DNA of 64,000 nt from Vibrio galatheae. GTDB lineage: Bacteria > Pseudomonadota > Gammaproteobacteria > Enterobacterales > Vibrionaceae. The stretch lies in the NCBI RefSeq assembly GCF_000967545.1, contig NZ_JXXV01000007.1, positions 186,001-250,000 of the forward strand, written 5' to 3'. Position numbers and translations under genes: made by a program. The notes under the pieces are model-generated. The model had not been told where the DNA came from, made no database searches, and saw nothing but the letters and a program-made list of their open reading frames with translations. Within the stretch, counting starts at the first letter, position 1. Every line of letters begins with the position of its first letter. Below, one piece after another: positions 16,102-25,878 of the stretch.

Positions 16102-17991
16102 TCACTTAAAGTTGTTGCTGGCTTGGTAACGGAATTTAAGGAAGTTTTGCGCATTGCTCAGGATCTGGAACGCATCCTTGAGGTTGCGTCGCTCAAAATC
16201 CGACAAATTTTCTGGCTCAATGTTGTTGTCTGGTTCAATTTCATTCTCTACGTCGTAAGCTTGGTGGCGAATTCGAACCATAGAGATAAACTCCAGAGCA
16301 TCACTGAGATCGCGTGCTTTGCCTTTGGGGAGAATGCCAGCCTCGTGAATGTCATCTAAGCGCTCAAAGGAGTTTTTCGAACGAGACCCGACGGCAAGCG
16401 CATGAACACGTATTAAATCTGCAAGTGGTGCGGTACCCCGACGCTTAAGGTTTATCGAGTTTTTATGCTGACCATCTTTTTCCATCACAAAGCCCTTAAA
16501 GAAGCCAAGCGGTGGTGTACGATTCATCGCATTGCGTGCTAAACAAGCAAGGAAGCGATTATTTTTACGTGCGCGTCGAACAATGAATCCGTTGAGTTGC
16601 TCGGCCCATTTGAGACGGCCGTAAACACCATCAAGGTCAAAAAAGATCGATGCGTTCAGGAGTGCTTTAGGGTTAGGGTCATCAATCCAGTCGGCGAAGC
16701 ATTCTTCCCACTCGGTTCTTGTCATGCGCCAATCCGGATTGGTGGCCATTATGTCTCCAGTGCAATAGCTGTATCCGCACTGATCTAAACCATTACACAC
16801 CCGCTTAGACAGCTCTGCAAAATAGTCATCGTGTTGCGCTTTAACAAAGCTGTTATCAAGAATAATCGCGTTGTCTTGGTCGGTAACTAAAAGCTGCTCG
16901 TCACGGCCCATGGAGCCGAGAGCGACAAAGCAGTATGGGACAGGCGGTTCGCCAAGTTCTTCTTCTGCGAGTTCGATGATGCGCTGCTTAAAGCTTCTGC
17001 CAATAACAGACATGGCGCTACCCACCATGTGAGAGTTTGCATCTTCGTTAACCAAACGAACGAAACTGCTTTTCACTTGCTCAGATAGAGCGGCCAGCTC
17101 TTCGATAGACTGCTGTTGGAAAATAGTACTGACAAGCAGCAGTGAGTTTTGCGATTCGTAACGAACGATATCGGTCGCTTCAATAATGCCAATTGGTTTT
17201 TTATCTTTGAGCACGGGTAGGTGATGAACGTTGTATCGCAGCATGGTCAGCATAGCTTCATAGACGTAAGCATTGTGATCGAGTGAGATAAGTTCTGTGG
17301 TCATCACAGTGGCAACTTGGTCACTAGGGTCGAGTCCCTGAGCCAACACGCGAGTACATAAATCGCGATCGGTAATAATCCCAACCAGCGGCGAATGATC
17401 ATCTTCGTCATCTTCTAAGATATCTGGGTCAATGATGAGCAGTGACGAGACGTTTTCATCCGCCATCTTGATTGCCGCATTTTGAATTGACTCTGTTTTG
17501 TCGATAGTTGGAGCCTCTCCTGTGAGAAGAGTCCTTACTTTAGACGTTGTTAAGTCGTTTTGTTCACTGGTGTTTGAGATGGTTTGCCGCAGTCGAGCGG
17601 TATCTTCAACTTCAACGAAGTCGGCGAAGGATTCATGATTGTCGTATAACTCTTGGAAAACGTGCTCTGGAATGCAGTACAACAAGGTGTCTTTAATCGC
17701 CTTGACCGGGAAGCGCACTTTGTTTTTGGTCAATAACCCCATTTGACCAAACAGCGCACCCTCATCTAACCGATTGTAGAGTTCCCCCTTACGTCGATAA
17801 ACTTCGACGACACCGCTACGAACCATATACAGATCATGGATTTCGTCACCAAAATGGATAATTGGCGTATCTTCACGATAGTAAGAAATTTCAACGTGTT
17901 TGGTGATGTAGTTGAGGACATCGTCTTCGAGTTCATCAAAGGGTGCGTGTTGCGAAAGGAAGTTTTTTATTTCCAGTAGCTCGGCTTCCAT
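16102..17991 (-). CDS. cNMP-binding/CBS/DUF294 putative nucleotidyltransferase
   Basis: This 629-aa four-module signalling protein has a cyclic nucleotide binding-like domain (about 10-130, with GALFGQMGLL), two CBS motifs (about 155-285, with VGIITDRDLCTRVLAQG and GIIEATDIV) and a DUF294 GlnD-like nucleotidyltransferase domain with GSMGRDEQLLVTDQDNAI. A helical DUF294 C-terminal region follows. The GS...D-x-D pattern suggests an active transferase. The ATG at 17991 is preferred; an upstream TTG at 18024 has no ribosome site. It is followed by the DEDDh exonuclease gene, a pairing common in Vibrio relatives. Substrate unknown. Confidence 0.88.
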   Translation of the reverse strand: MEAELLEIKNFLSQHAPFDELEDDVLNYITKHVEISYYREDTPIIHFGDEIHDLYMVRSGVVEVYRRKGELYNRLDEGALFGQMGLLTKNKVRFPVKAIKDTLLYCIPEHVFQELYDNHESFADFVEVEDTARLRQTISNTSEQNDLTTSKVRTLLTGEAPTIDKTESIQNAAIKMADENVSSLLIIDPDILEDDEDDHSPLVGIITDRDLCTRVLAQGLDPSDQVATVMTTELISLDHNAYVYEAMLTMLRYNVHHLPVLKDKKPIGIIEATDIVRYESQNSLLLVSTIFQQQSIEELAALSEQVKSSFVRLVNEDANSHMVGSAMSVIGRSFKQRIIELAEEELGEPPVPYCFVALGSMGRDEQLLVTDQDNAIILDNSFVKAQHDDYFAELSKRVCNGLDQCGYSYCTGDIMATNPDWRMTRTEWEECFADWIDDPNPKALLNASIFFDLDGVYGRLKWAEQLNGFIVRRARKNNRFLACLARNAMNRTPPLGFFKGFVMEKDGQHKNSINLKRRGTAPLADLIRVHALAVGSRSKNSFERLDDIHEAGILPKGKARDLSDALEFISMVRIRHQAYDVENEIEPDNNIEPENLSDFERRNLKDAFQILSNAQNFLKFRYQASNNFK

Positions 17992-18069
17992 GAAAACATC
18001 CGGTCTTTGAGAGTGATGTTTCAATGGTACATGATCTTGCCTCTAACTTCATGGTTTGCCTTACCCGCC

Positions 18070-18107
18070 GCAAACAAAACAGGCCAAGTTTGAACGACTT
18101 AGCCTGT
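18070..18107 (-). terminator. Intrinsic terminator, minus strand
   Basis: On the minus strand an 11-bp stem ACAGGCTAAGT / ACTTGGCCTGT (one T-G pair), with a 7-nt loop, is followed by TTTGTTTG. It shields the CBS/DUF294 gene from upstream transcription. Confidence 0.65.
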
Positions 18108-18195
18108 GGGTGATTTTACGTGGTAGTGACAAAAAACACTTAGTTAAGTGCGGTTAATGGAATGTGCAGTTATTCGTTTGTATTGAGGGGAGAGC

Positions 18196-18230
18196 GAAAG
18201 AAAGCCCCATGCGAATGCGATGGGGCGTTT
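18196..18230 (-). terminator. Terminator of the 62-aa gene
   Basis: The stem GCCCCAT / ATGGGGC has a 9-nt loop and is followed on the minus strand by TTTCTTTC, directly after the stop at 18234. On the plus strand it is followed by GTTTTCG. Confidence 0.6.
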
Positions 18231-18233
18231 TCG

Positions 18234-18422
18234 TTAGTACCAGTCATCTTCTGGGAAGAGTTTCCCTTCTGGAGCGTATGGATCGTCGTCAAATGGATGT
18301 TCAGCCTTGTTCCTTAAGCTATCCAATTGATGCTCAAGCATTTTTACAGTGTCGTAATCACCTTCTGAGCAAGCAACATATATCTGTTGTTCCAAAGCTC
18401 TAATGCTGTCATTGATACCCAT
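18234..18422 (-). CDS. Small conserved-looking hypothetical protein, 62 aa
   Basis: This is an acidic 62-aa protein with a strong ribosome site (GGGAGG, 6 nt before the ATG). The first 40 residues are predicted helical (SIRALEQQIYVACSEGDYDTVK and an EHQLDSLRNKA continuation). They are followed by a Pro/Asp-rich tail ending FPEDDWY. Its own terminator follows. I recognise no family. The quality of translation and termination signals argues that it is real. Confidence 0.7.
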   Translation of the reverse strand: MGINDSIRALEQQIYVACSEGDYDTVKMLEHQLDSLRNKAEHPFDDDPYAPEGKLFPEDDWY

Positions 18423-18461
18423 AGTTACCTCCCTGAGCGTGTCATGCGCAGTTGAACGGTT

Positions 18462-20819
18462 CTACCTATTCTCAAATCTATTGTAGTCAAGTAAGCCAAA
18501 TTCGATAGGTTGATCCTGCTGGTACCAAGCATGAACGCGGTCACTGAAGGGCCAGAATTTATCCGAACTACGGCGAATCGCAAAGGTATCCAACAACTTA
18601 ACGTAATCATCTTCACTCGAAATATTTCTCAACATTTCTACTAGTTTTGGCACTTGAGACTCAGTTAGATTTAAGTACGCAGCAGGATAGCTGCCGATCA
18701 CTCCACGTACTAAGGTGAGGTCGTCATTGATTGGATCACGGTTGCTCTCTTCGTCGAACAAACTGGAGATGTTGGTGTGAGCATTGTTGTGCAGCAGAGT
18801 AAACAACTGCTCCTCGCCCGTTTCAGATTCGATCATCACCATCATAATTTGTGGCAAGTAAATCAGTCCTTCACCTTTTATCTCATCAATAGTTCGCAGC
18901 AACACTTCGTTTTCTTGCTTTAGTCCAGTCTGTTCAATCTTAAAGCGATTAGTCAGCACAGGCGCAAGCTGAGTTTGCAAAATATCATAGAGCTCCGCTT
19001 TAGGGTTCTCTGTTTGATAAGGTACTTGGCTCGGTTGATCGAACGGCTTAACGTTGCGTTGTAAGAATTCACTGAACTGTGCGCTCTGGTCTTTATACCA
19101 ACTTGAGTGCTCTTGGTGTCGCATATCTCGAGGTAGAAGAGCAACGAAATTACTTTCCCCTTCTAGACGTAAGAAGTCCATAAACATACGCGTGACAAGC
19201 TGGTGACCAAAGTTACCGTATACATCGAAACCCGCAACGAGTAAGTAGTGAATGCGCTCAAGCAAGGCGTAATCAATGACCCACGCGGTTTTAGGCGGCG
19301 TGCCAACTAACCCCTGTACCACAGAAGCGCTATCAAAATGTCGGAATACGGTAAGTGCAGCATTGTTATTGGTGCCGTCTCCGGTCCAGATAACATCCGT
19401 TGTTAGGTTCTTACCACCTTCAAACCAGCGATTGATAAAATCCGATTTAGCATCTAAATAACGCGCTTGTTGCTTGGAGTAAGCTATCCAGTTATGCAGT
19501 GGTAGAGTGTTACTCTCTTTTTCGCCGGGCAGTTTTAGGTTCTCTGCTTGAGAGCGGTAGAACTCATTGATCTCAGGGATGTCAGCTTTATCTGGATCTA
19601 GAAAGAATACCCAGAAACGGTCATTAATCACGTTCAGAGCAAGTTGCCCGCGGCACACCGGCCCTTTAATAAAGGCGTTGATCGTATTTTTTGAATTGTC
19701 GAGCATAAATTTGAAGCGTGCTTTTACTGGAAGGTCAATAAAGGCTGTCATTGGGTTTGCTGCGACATCAGGGTGGTAGCTTGGCAGTTTCTCTATGTTA
19801 TAGTCAGCATCAATAAACCATTGTTTCCAATTGGAAATCCGCTCGTGATTGAGAGCAAATGGCATATGAGTTTTATCGACAATGCTGCTTTGCACTGGAA
19901 TAAGGCGGTAATAAACGCGCTCAACACCCGGGTCATCGTAAGGTCGGCGGGTAGCAATACGTTTCACGGCCTGTCCCGGAGGAGTGCTGGATCTTACAAG
20001 GTTAAAGAAGCGTGGTACCTGCTCATTAAGATCAGAAAAATAGAGATGAGATAAGAACAAGTGCTCGTAGATGTAACGCCCTGCTAACTGATTTTTTAAT
20101 GGGCTGTGATTGAGCAAAGTTTCATACTCAGCAACCAGATCGGCTTGAGCCGAAGTCAGAGGCAGTGGTTGGTTCATCTTGGCCCCGTTTTGCAGCCACT
20201 TCATTAGTGTCGTATACTCATTGGCAGCAAGATTTGGCATACCGTAGGGCATACCCCAAGTTGGATTGTCTTCAAGGTATTGGTCGTACTCTTCTATGGT
20301 CGGGCAAACCTGAGAACGATCAATCGAAAAATCGAAGCCTTCTAACTGAGTTTGAGCAGGGAGAGGGTGTGCCTCTTTCTGGGTCAGCATACGCGCGATA
20401 AGTCCGGCTTCCATGTTGGCGGTCGGGTTTTGTATTCGCTCATTGAGGACTGGCTCGAAGCCAAAAGCGCGCCACTCCTCAGTCGTTTGCGCATCTTCAA
20501 ACAATCGATGTGGCTCTGAGGCCGTAAGGCGAGCACCTTGATAAATGAGATCTTTACTCGCCCCGCGATCAATCCCTTCCACCGAAGACATTTTTAATTG
20601 GCAAGGGGCGTCGTAGCAAGCGTGACAGACAACGCAGCGATTATCTATGATGGGCTTAACACTGGTCAGGAAAAAATCACTTTCCGCGCTGCCGAGTTCA
20701 GTGCGGCGCTGCTGAACACTCGCTTCTCCGAACAATTGGTCGTAATTGAGTCCGGCATAGGTGGCACACCCAGCGAAAGTGAGTACCATAGCTACTGTCA
20801 AAAATGAGCGTAATTTCAT
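18462..20819 (-). CDS. cti: Fatty acid cis/trans isomerase, cytochrome c type lipoprotein
   Basis: This 785-aa exported isomerase converts cis unsaturated phospholipid acyl chains to trans, stiffening the membrane under solvent or heat stress. A lipoprotein-like signal ends at FAGC with Cys18. The heme-binding CVVCH motif is at 62-66, followed by ACYDAPCQL, typical of Cti. Length matches the family. The signal Cys suggests membrane anchoring, whereas Pseudomonas Cti is described as periplasmic. It is single, between the 62-aa gene and the FAN1-like nuclease gene. Confidence 0.92.
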   Translation of the reverse strand: MKLRSFLTVAMVLTFAGCATYAGLNYDQLFGEASVQQRRTELGSAESDFFLTSVKPIIDNRCVVCHACYDAPCQLKMSSVEGIDRGASKDLIYQGARLTASEPHRLFEDAQTTEEWRAFGFEPVLNERIQNPTANMEAGLIARMLTQKEAHPLPAQTQLEGFDFSIDRSQVCPTIEEYDQYLEDNPTWGMPYGMPNLAANEYTTLMKWLQNGAKMNQPLPLTSAQADLVAEYETLLNHSPLKNQLAGRYIYEHLFLSHLYFSDLNEQVPRFFNLVRSSTPPGQAVKRIATRRPYDDPGVERVYYRLIPVQSSIVDKTHMPFALNHERISNWKQWFIDADYNIEKLPSYHPDVAANPMTAFIDLPVKARFKFMLDNSKNTINAFIKGPVCRGQLALNVINDRFWVFFLDPDKADIPEINEFYRSQAENLKLPGEKESNTLPLHNWIAYSKQQARYLDAKSDFINRWFEGGKNLTTDVIWTGDGTNNNAALTVFRHFDSASVVQGLVGTPPKTAWVIDYALLERIHYLLVAGFDVYGNFGHQLVTRMFMDFLRLEGESNFVALLPRDMRHQEHSSWYKDQSAQFSEFLQRNVKPFDQPSQVPYQTENPKAELYDILQTQLAPVLTNRFKIEQTGLKQENEVLLRTIDEIKGEGLIYLPQIMMVMIESETGEEQLFTLLHNNAHTNISSLFDEESNRDPINDDLTLVRGVIGSYPAAYLNLTESQVPKLVEMLRNISSEDDYVKLLDTFAIRRSSDKFWPFSDRVHAWYQQDQPIEFGLLDYNRFENR

Positions 20820-20906
20820 TTGGAAACTTACCTTGGCGTATCAATGGACTAATTGCAGCAGATGCAACCCGTATTGGCAAATAATAGTTTATATAAGATG
20901 CTAAAT

Positions 20907-22526
20907 TCACACGCTTTTGTTCTCGACATAAGCAACAGACATAGGTACTTTTAACCGCTCAAACTCTTTTATCCAGCGCCATTGGTTGTCTTGCAGTTTA
21001 TCCCCCGGGCCTTTCACCTCAATCCACTTAAATTGACCATCTTTAAATGCAATCAAATCGGGCATACCGTTACGATACAGTTTTAAATCGCTTAACTGCA
21101 CTTTAAACAGCGCCACCAGCGTATGATGCGGAATATTCTGCAGTGCCAGTGTTAGCAGGGTTTCATCTAGGTAAGCCCATTGAACAAACGGGTTACTGAT
21201 AGAGAACTTGCTTTGGTATACCTCAAGGAGGTGCTCGGTGTGACCTTGCTCAATACGTTCAAGAGCGTGAGTGATGAGTGAATGGCGCTTGTGGGTAAAA
21301 TCCCCATGGTAGAGATCGAGTGGACGATGCTGATAGGCGTTAATAAATGCGCCTTCAATTGGTGCAAAGATCGCGTCCCACAAGGCTAACCCAAGTAAGC
21401 CATTAAGTAGGGCATTTTCGCAGTAAAATACCGTCCATCCTAGACTCTCAAAATGGGCTTTGGTCGCGAGTTCAACGCGCTGCTGCGAAAGGTTAAGCGC
21501 TAGGTGATATTGTTTGCACTTGGGTTTGATCGCTCTTGGCACCTTAAGCCCTTGTTTACGCTTGACGCGTTGCATTAGTTTTTGCGCTACTTCGTGTTCA
21601 GAAACGTCAACAGGTTGTTCGAGCATTTGCGTGACAATGTCACTCAAGGCATTGTCTTCATTGAGTTTGTCTAAAATACGTGCACGGCGTTCTCGACTTG
21701 GTGGCAGTTTGGTCTGTTCGAATAGTGCCAGTGCGCTCTCCAAGTGATTCAGGCGCTCATAATCGCGGGCGATATCATTAAGCATATGTTCACGTTTACG
21801 GTCTACGTAATCATGATCAACGGGGTCGGGTATGGCAGCTAACAGAGTATCAAGGTTCGCTTTGTTTTTTCGGTCACTTTGCCAATACAAATTCGCGATC
21901 TGGCTTAGCTCAATTAAGCGGTCGATTTGCTCGCGAGTTGCAAAGAAACGTCGCGCTTTACTTAACTGGTAACGTTCAAATTGATGTAAGCCCAAATCAT
22001 CAAGAACGAACTGACTCAAATCTTGGTGGGTATTGGCGAAGAATAGCGTCAGAAAAAGCTCTATCATATGCGCTGACTCGAGTTGAATCACATCAAAGCC
22101 GAGCCTTGTTGTGTCTGTGATGTCTTCGCTGGGTATTGAGGCAATTAACTGCTCTTTTTTAAGCGCTTTTACCAAATTTGGGTAGAGCGACAAAATTTCG
22201 GGTTTGGTGAGTAGGTGAGTCGCCAATTGCTGACTGGTTAAGGAAGGATTGAGTGAAATAAAGCCACACTTCGCCAATGTTCTCAGACATTGGTCAATGT
22301 TCGGAATCTCGCTATAACTCAGCTTATCGCTACGAAACCACTCACCGCGACGGCTATAAAAACGAACCAGCAAGCATTGGCTTTGTTTATCTAGCTGAGC
22401 AAACTCAACCAGCCATTGATGTTCTGAGGGGGTGAGTAAATCGGCATACCAGGTTTGAGCATGTTCAGTCAACTTAAAGAAGTTGTCGAGATAATAGCCT
22501 GAGGCGAGTTCGATGGTGTTAGACAT
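20907..22526 (-). CDS. VRR-NUC (FAN1-like) nuclease
   Basis: This 539-aa protein ends in a VRR-NUC endonuclease domain (about 455-530). The PD-(D/E)xK residues are visible as GMPDLIAF and KWIEVKGPGDKLQDNQ. The helical N-terminal and central regions match bacterial FAN1 homologues, which cut branched or flap DNA and resolve crosslinks. The ATG at 22526 is chosen over a TTG at 22541. The start is directly below the MFS terminator, so its promoter must overlap that hairpin region or the gene is weakly expressed. Confidence 0.88.
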   Translation of the reverse strand: MSNTIELASGYYLDNFFKLTEHAQTWYADLLTPSEHQWLVEFAQLDKQSQCLLVRFYSRRGEWFRSDKLSYSEIPNIDQCLRTLAKCGFISLNPSLTSQQLATHLLTKPEILSLYPNLVKALKKEQLIASIPSEDITDTTRLGFDVIQLESAHMIELFLTLFFANTHQDLSQFVLDDLGLHQFERYQLSKARRFFATREQIDRLIELSQIANLYWQSDRKNKANLDTLLAAIPDPVDHDYVDRKREHMLNDIARDYERLNHLESALALFEQTKLPPSRERRARILDKLNEDNALSDIVTQMLEQPVDVSEHEVAQKLMQRVKRKQGLKVPRAIKPKCKQYHLALNLSQQRVELATKAHFESLGWTVFYCENALLNGLLGLALWDAIFAPIEGAFINAYQHRPLDLYHGDFTHKRHSLITHALERIEQGHTEHLLEVYQSKFSISNPFVQWAYLDETLLTLALQNIPHHTLVALFKVQLSDLKLYRNGMPDLIAFKDGQFKWIEVKGPGDKLQDNQWRWIKEFERLKVPMSVAYVENKSV

Positions 22527-22540
22527 GGCAACAAGATACA

Positions 22541-22572
22541 AAAAAGGCTAACCATAAGGTTAAGCCTTTTTA
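22541..22572 (-). terminator. Intrinsic terminator of the MFS gene
   Basis: On the minus strand AAAAGGCTTAACC and GGTTAGCCTTTT form a stem with one bulge and a TTAT loop, ending in a T run. It lies 17 bp after the MFS stop and 15 bp before the nuclease start. Confidence 0.8.
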
Positions 22573-22588
22573 CTAGTAATTCAATCTA

Positions 22589-23821
22589 TTACGCTGCTTT
22601 TAGCTGAGCGACTTTCGCTTCAGAAAGAGGCTTAGTGATAATAGCCAGTGTGACGCACACTGCCATCATGACTGCAGAAATAGTGTATGCAAGGTTATAG
22701 CCTTCGCCGTGAGTCATAGAGAAACCGACCACTGCTGCACCGATTGCGCCGCCGATACCCCATGCGGTGTAGAGTACGCCGTAGTTTGTACCGTAGTTCT
22801 TAAGGCCATAGAATTCAGCAGTCAGTGTTGGGAATACAGCGAGAAGAGTGCCGTAACCTACTGCGGCAATAGCAGTACCAATGATTAAAGTGAATTCAGA
22901 TTTGAAGGTTGCAAACAGCACCATGTTGATGCCTTGTAGTACGAACGCAAGTAGCAGAGTGCGTACACCACCGATTCGGTCAGCAAGCATACCCGCCGCA
23001 ACACGGCCGCTTGAGTTAAATACCGCTAAGATAGACGCTAGGTATACCGCGTTTGGCAAGTTTGCCTGAACGCTTGCAATCGTCGTGATGTTGCCGATGA
23101 TCATAAGACCAACAGAAGCGGCAAACGCGTACATGATCCACAAAGAGTAGAACTGCGGCGTTTTAAGCATTGCTTTCCAAGTGAGGTCGTCAGACTTTTT
23201 AACAACCTTAGGCGCTTGACCTGCTTTCACTTTTGGTTCTGCTGGCGTGTAACCCGCTGGTGGGTTACTGATTGTCGCTGCAAGAGGAACGGCAATCGCA
23301 AGGATACCAACACCTAGCACTAGGAAACTGGTTTGGATACCCATGCTGTCGATTAGCGCCGCAGTCACAGGAGCGAGGTAAATTGCCGCCAGACCAAAGC
23401 CTGCTGCGATGATGCCATTAACCATCCCTTTCTTAGAAGCGTGGAACCACTTCATTGCTGAAGGAGAAAGACATGCATAACCAAAACCAATACCAGCACC
23501 TGTGACCACACCGAAAGTGATGTTTAGCATCAGCGGTGAATCCACAAAACCCGATGCGATCATGCCAAGGCCAGTTAGAACTGTACCTAAGATAAGAATC
23601 AGACGTGGGCCCATGCGATCTTGCAAGATACCAGCGACAAGAAGACAGATAGAGAAAGTGATAGTTGCTGTCGCGTAAGGTGCAGATGCTTCTGCTGCGC
23701 TCCAACCTGACTCCGTCACTAGTGCTTTGTTAAATACACTCCAAGCATACAAGATGCCAAGACAGAGGTTGATACAGAATCCCGCTAGCAGGATGCGCAT
23801 AGCTTTATCAATCTTGCTCAT
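22589..23821 (-). CDS. MFS transporter, oxalate/formate antiporter (OFA) family
   Basis: This 410-aa protein has twelve hydrophobic helices and OFA-type text in the first repeat (NLCLGILYAWSVF, then the GILQDRMGPRLI loop). The second repeat has GRVAAGMLADRIGG. Family members exchange oxalate/formate or take up carboxylates including pyruvate or lactate; the substrate cannot be assigned. It is single, with its own terminator downstream and about 290 bp of AT-rich, gene-free DNA upstream. Confidence 0.88.
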   Translation of the reverse strand: MSKIDKAMRILLAGFCINLCLGILYAWSVFNKALVTESGWSAAEASAPYATATITFSICLLVAGILQDRMGPRLILILGTVLTGLGMIASGFVDSPLMLNITFGVVTGAGIGFGYACLSPSAMKWFHASKKGMVNGIIAAGFGLAAIYLAPVTAALIDSMGIQTSFLVLGVGILAIAVPLAATISNPPAGYTPAEPKVKAGQAPKVVKKSDDLTWKAMLKTPQFYSLWIMYAFAASVGLMIIGNITTIASVQANLPNAVYLASILAVFNSSGRVAAGMLADRIGGVRTLLLAFVLQGINMVLFATFKSEFTLIIGTAIAAVGYGTLLAVFPTLTAEFYGLKNYGTNYGVLYTAWGIGGAIGAAVVGFSMTHGEGYNLAYTISAVMMAVCVTLAIITKPLSEAKVAQLKAA

Positions 23822-24115
23822 TTTTCTTCTCGTTTGTCCCCAAAAATGAGGATCGGTTAACAGTTCAATTACTCAAATTAAGTTTGCGTTTATCAACATA
23901 TGGCGCAAAGGCGCGAATTATAACCAAATAAAATGTGATTGGAATCTCTTTTTCAACTTAATCTAATAATTTTCTAAAATTGTTGAATTTATGTTTCTGC
24001 TGGTTTTCAACATGTTAAATGTAACGGGGCGAGAAAAATGTAACTGGGTTAGGTAACCAGCCCTCCAGCGATGAAGGGCTAGTGAGTTGCGATAAACTCG
24101 CAAGGCGTGGCAGTG

Positions 24116-25774
24116 CTACATGACCGAATAATTTGGCCCACCACCTTCAGGTGGAACCCAGTTGATGTTTTGGGAAGGGTCTTTGATGTCACACGCCTTG
24201 CAATGTAAACAGTTCGTTGCGTTGATTTGTAGTTTACGTAGGCCGTCAACTTCGATCACTTCATAAACGCCAGCAGGGCAGTAACGCTGGCTCGGCTCAT
24301 CGTACAAAGGGATGTGTTCATTAATGGGAAGCTCTGGGTCTGTTAATAACAGGTGACAAGGCTGGTTCTCTTCATGAAATGTGGCAGAAAGGTAGACTGA
24401 AGAAGGTTTGTCGAAACTGAGTACACCATCTGCTTTCGGATAGATGAGCGGCGTTGAGCGCGACAAGTCATGCAATTCCGTTGCATCTGAGTGGTGATCT
24501 TCTATGTCTAAGCTGAGAGCGCCGCCCGATATCCTATGCCAGACATTCTGTTCAAACAGTGACAAAGCGCCACCTGCGAGCGCTCCATATTTGTGAATCG
24601 CGCCGGGAAAGTTGCGATTTAGGTCGAGCTCTTTATACAGCCAAGAATCGACAAACAGAGCATGATAGTCTGCCTCTGAGTTGCCGCTTTTGATCGCTGT
24701 AAAAGCCGCTTGTGCCGCCAACATCCCAGACTTCATCGCCGTATGACAGCCTTTGATTTTCGCTGCGTTAAGCGTTCCAGCATCACAGCCGATTAATAAT
24801 CCACCAGCAAATTGCTGCTTAGGCAATGAAAGCAGCCCACCTTTAGCCAGCGCACGCGCGCCGTAACAAATACGCTCTGCACCGCGCAGAAATTTGGCAA
24901 AGCAAGGATGGTGTTTTAAACGTTGAAATTCTTCAAAAGGGCTAAGGTAAGGGTTGCGGTAATTAAGATCGGTGATCAAGCCGACTGCAATTAAGTTGTC
25001 GTCTTGATGATAAAGAAATCCACCACCTGAGGTATAGGAATCATTCAGTGGCCAGCCTGTTGAGTGCAACACTAAACCCGGCTGATATCTTTCGTCGTTG
25101 TCAGGCAGTTTCCACACTTCTTTAATACCCAGAGCATAGTGTTGAGGTTGGCTCTCTTTATCGAGCGTAAAGTGACTAATCAGACGTTTGCCTAGATGGC
25201 CTCGCGCGCCCTCGGCAAAAATAGTCTGTTTGGCATTGAGTTGAATCCCTGCTTGAAAGGTTTCCTTTGCTTCGCCGTTTTTATCCAATCCCATATCAAC
25301 GGTGATGATTCCTGTCACCGCGCCGTTATCATCAAAGCAGACCTCTTTTGCCGGAAATCCGGGGAAGATGGAAACCCCGAGTGTTTCTGCTTGCTGAGCT
25401 AACCAGCGGCACAATTTACCCAAGCTGATGACATAATTTTGGTCGCTATTTCGCATGGCCAATGGCGTCAAGAGTGGGGGGATTCGGATGTGGTTGTGGT
25501 CAGTGGTGAGATAGACCAATTCGTCATGTGTGACAGGCGTCGTTACTGGTGCATCCAGTTCTCGCCAGTTGGGGAAGAGTTCATCCAGCGCAGTAGTTTC
25601 AAAGACCGCACCTGAGAGTATATGCGCACCCACCTCCGGCCCTTTTTCGACCACACAAATCGACAGAGGTGTTTGCTGCTGCCTAGAGAGCAGAGCAAGT
25701 TGGCATGCGGCCGACAATCCAGCGGGCCCAGCTCCGACAATGACGACATCAAAATCCATGCTTTCTCTTTCCAT
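24116..25774 (-). CDS. Electron transfer flavoprotein-ubiquinone oxidoreductase (ETF-QO)
   Basis: This 552-aa membrane-associated flavo-iron-sulfur enzyme passes electrons from reduced ETF to ubiquinone. The FAD dinucleotide fold VIVGAGPAGLSAA is at the N-terminus. The C-terminal 4Fe-4S ligands appear in NATNCLHCKACDIKDPSQNI, followed by the usual NWVPPEGGGPNY end. The ATG at 25774 has GGAGG 9 nt upstream; MDFDVV six codons later is an alternative. It is divergent from etfBA over a LiuR-like operator, so both halves of the system are probably co-regulated. Confidence 0.95.
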   Translation of the reverse strand: MERESMDFDVVIVGAGPAGLSAACQLALLSRQQQTPLSICVVEKGPEVGAHILSGAVFETTALDELFPNWRELDAPVTTPVTHDELVYLTTDHNHIRIPPLLTPLAMRNSDQNYVISLGKLCRWLAQQAETLGVSIFPGFPAKEVCFDDNGAVTGIITVDMGLDKNGEAKETFQAGIQLNAKQTIFAEGARGHLGKRLISHFTLDKESQPQHYALGIKEVWKLPDNDERYQPGLVLHSTGWPLNDSYTSGGGFLYHQDDNLIAVGLITDLNYRNPYLSPFEEFQRLKHHPCFAKFLRGAERICYGARALAKGGLLSLPKQQFAGGLLIGCDAGTLNAAKIKGCHTAMKSGMLAAQAAFTAIKSGNSEADYHALFVDSWLYKELDLNRNFPGAIHKYGALAGGALSLFEQNVWHRISGGALSLDIEDHHSDATELHDLSRSTPLIYPKADGVLSFDKPSSVYLSATFHEENQPCHLLLTDPELPINEHIPLYDEPSQRYCPAGVYEVIEVDGLRKLQINATNCLHCKACDIKDPSQNINWVPPEGGGPNYSVM

Positions 25775-25819
25775 CTTCACCAACCTCCACACTGTGTTGT
25801 GTATTAAATGTAGCTGCAG

Positions 25820-25835
25820 TTGACGTAAACGTAAA
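25820..25835. promoter_or_regulatory. LiuR-like operator between ETF-QO and etfB
   Basis: The palindrome TTGACGT-AA-ACGTAAA matches the MerR-type LiuR motif (TTTACGT-WW-ACGTAAA as I recall it) described for branched-chain amino acid and fatty acid degradation regulons of proteobacteria. It is centred in the 104-bp divergent spacer. No liuR gene is in the window. Confidence 0.6.
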
Positions 25836-25878
25836 CTTTACTAAGCTCAAACTACATACATTGTTCTTGGAGCCAGTT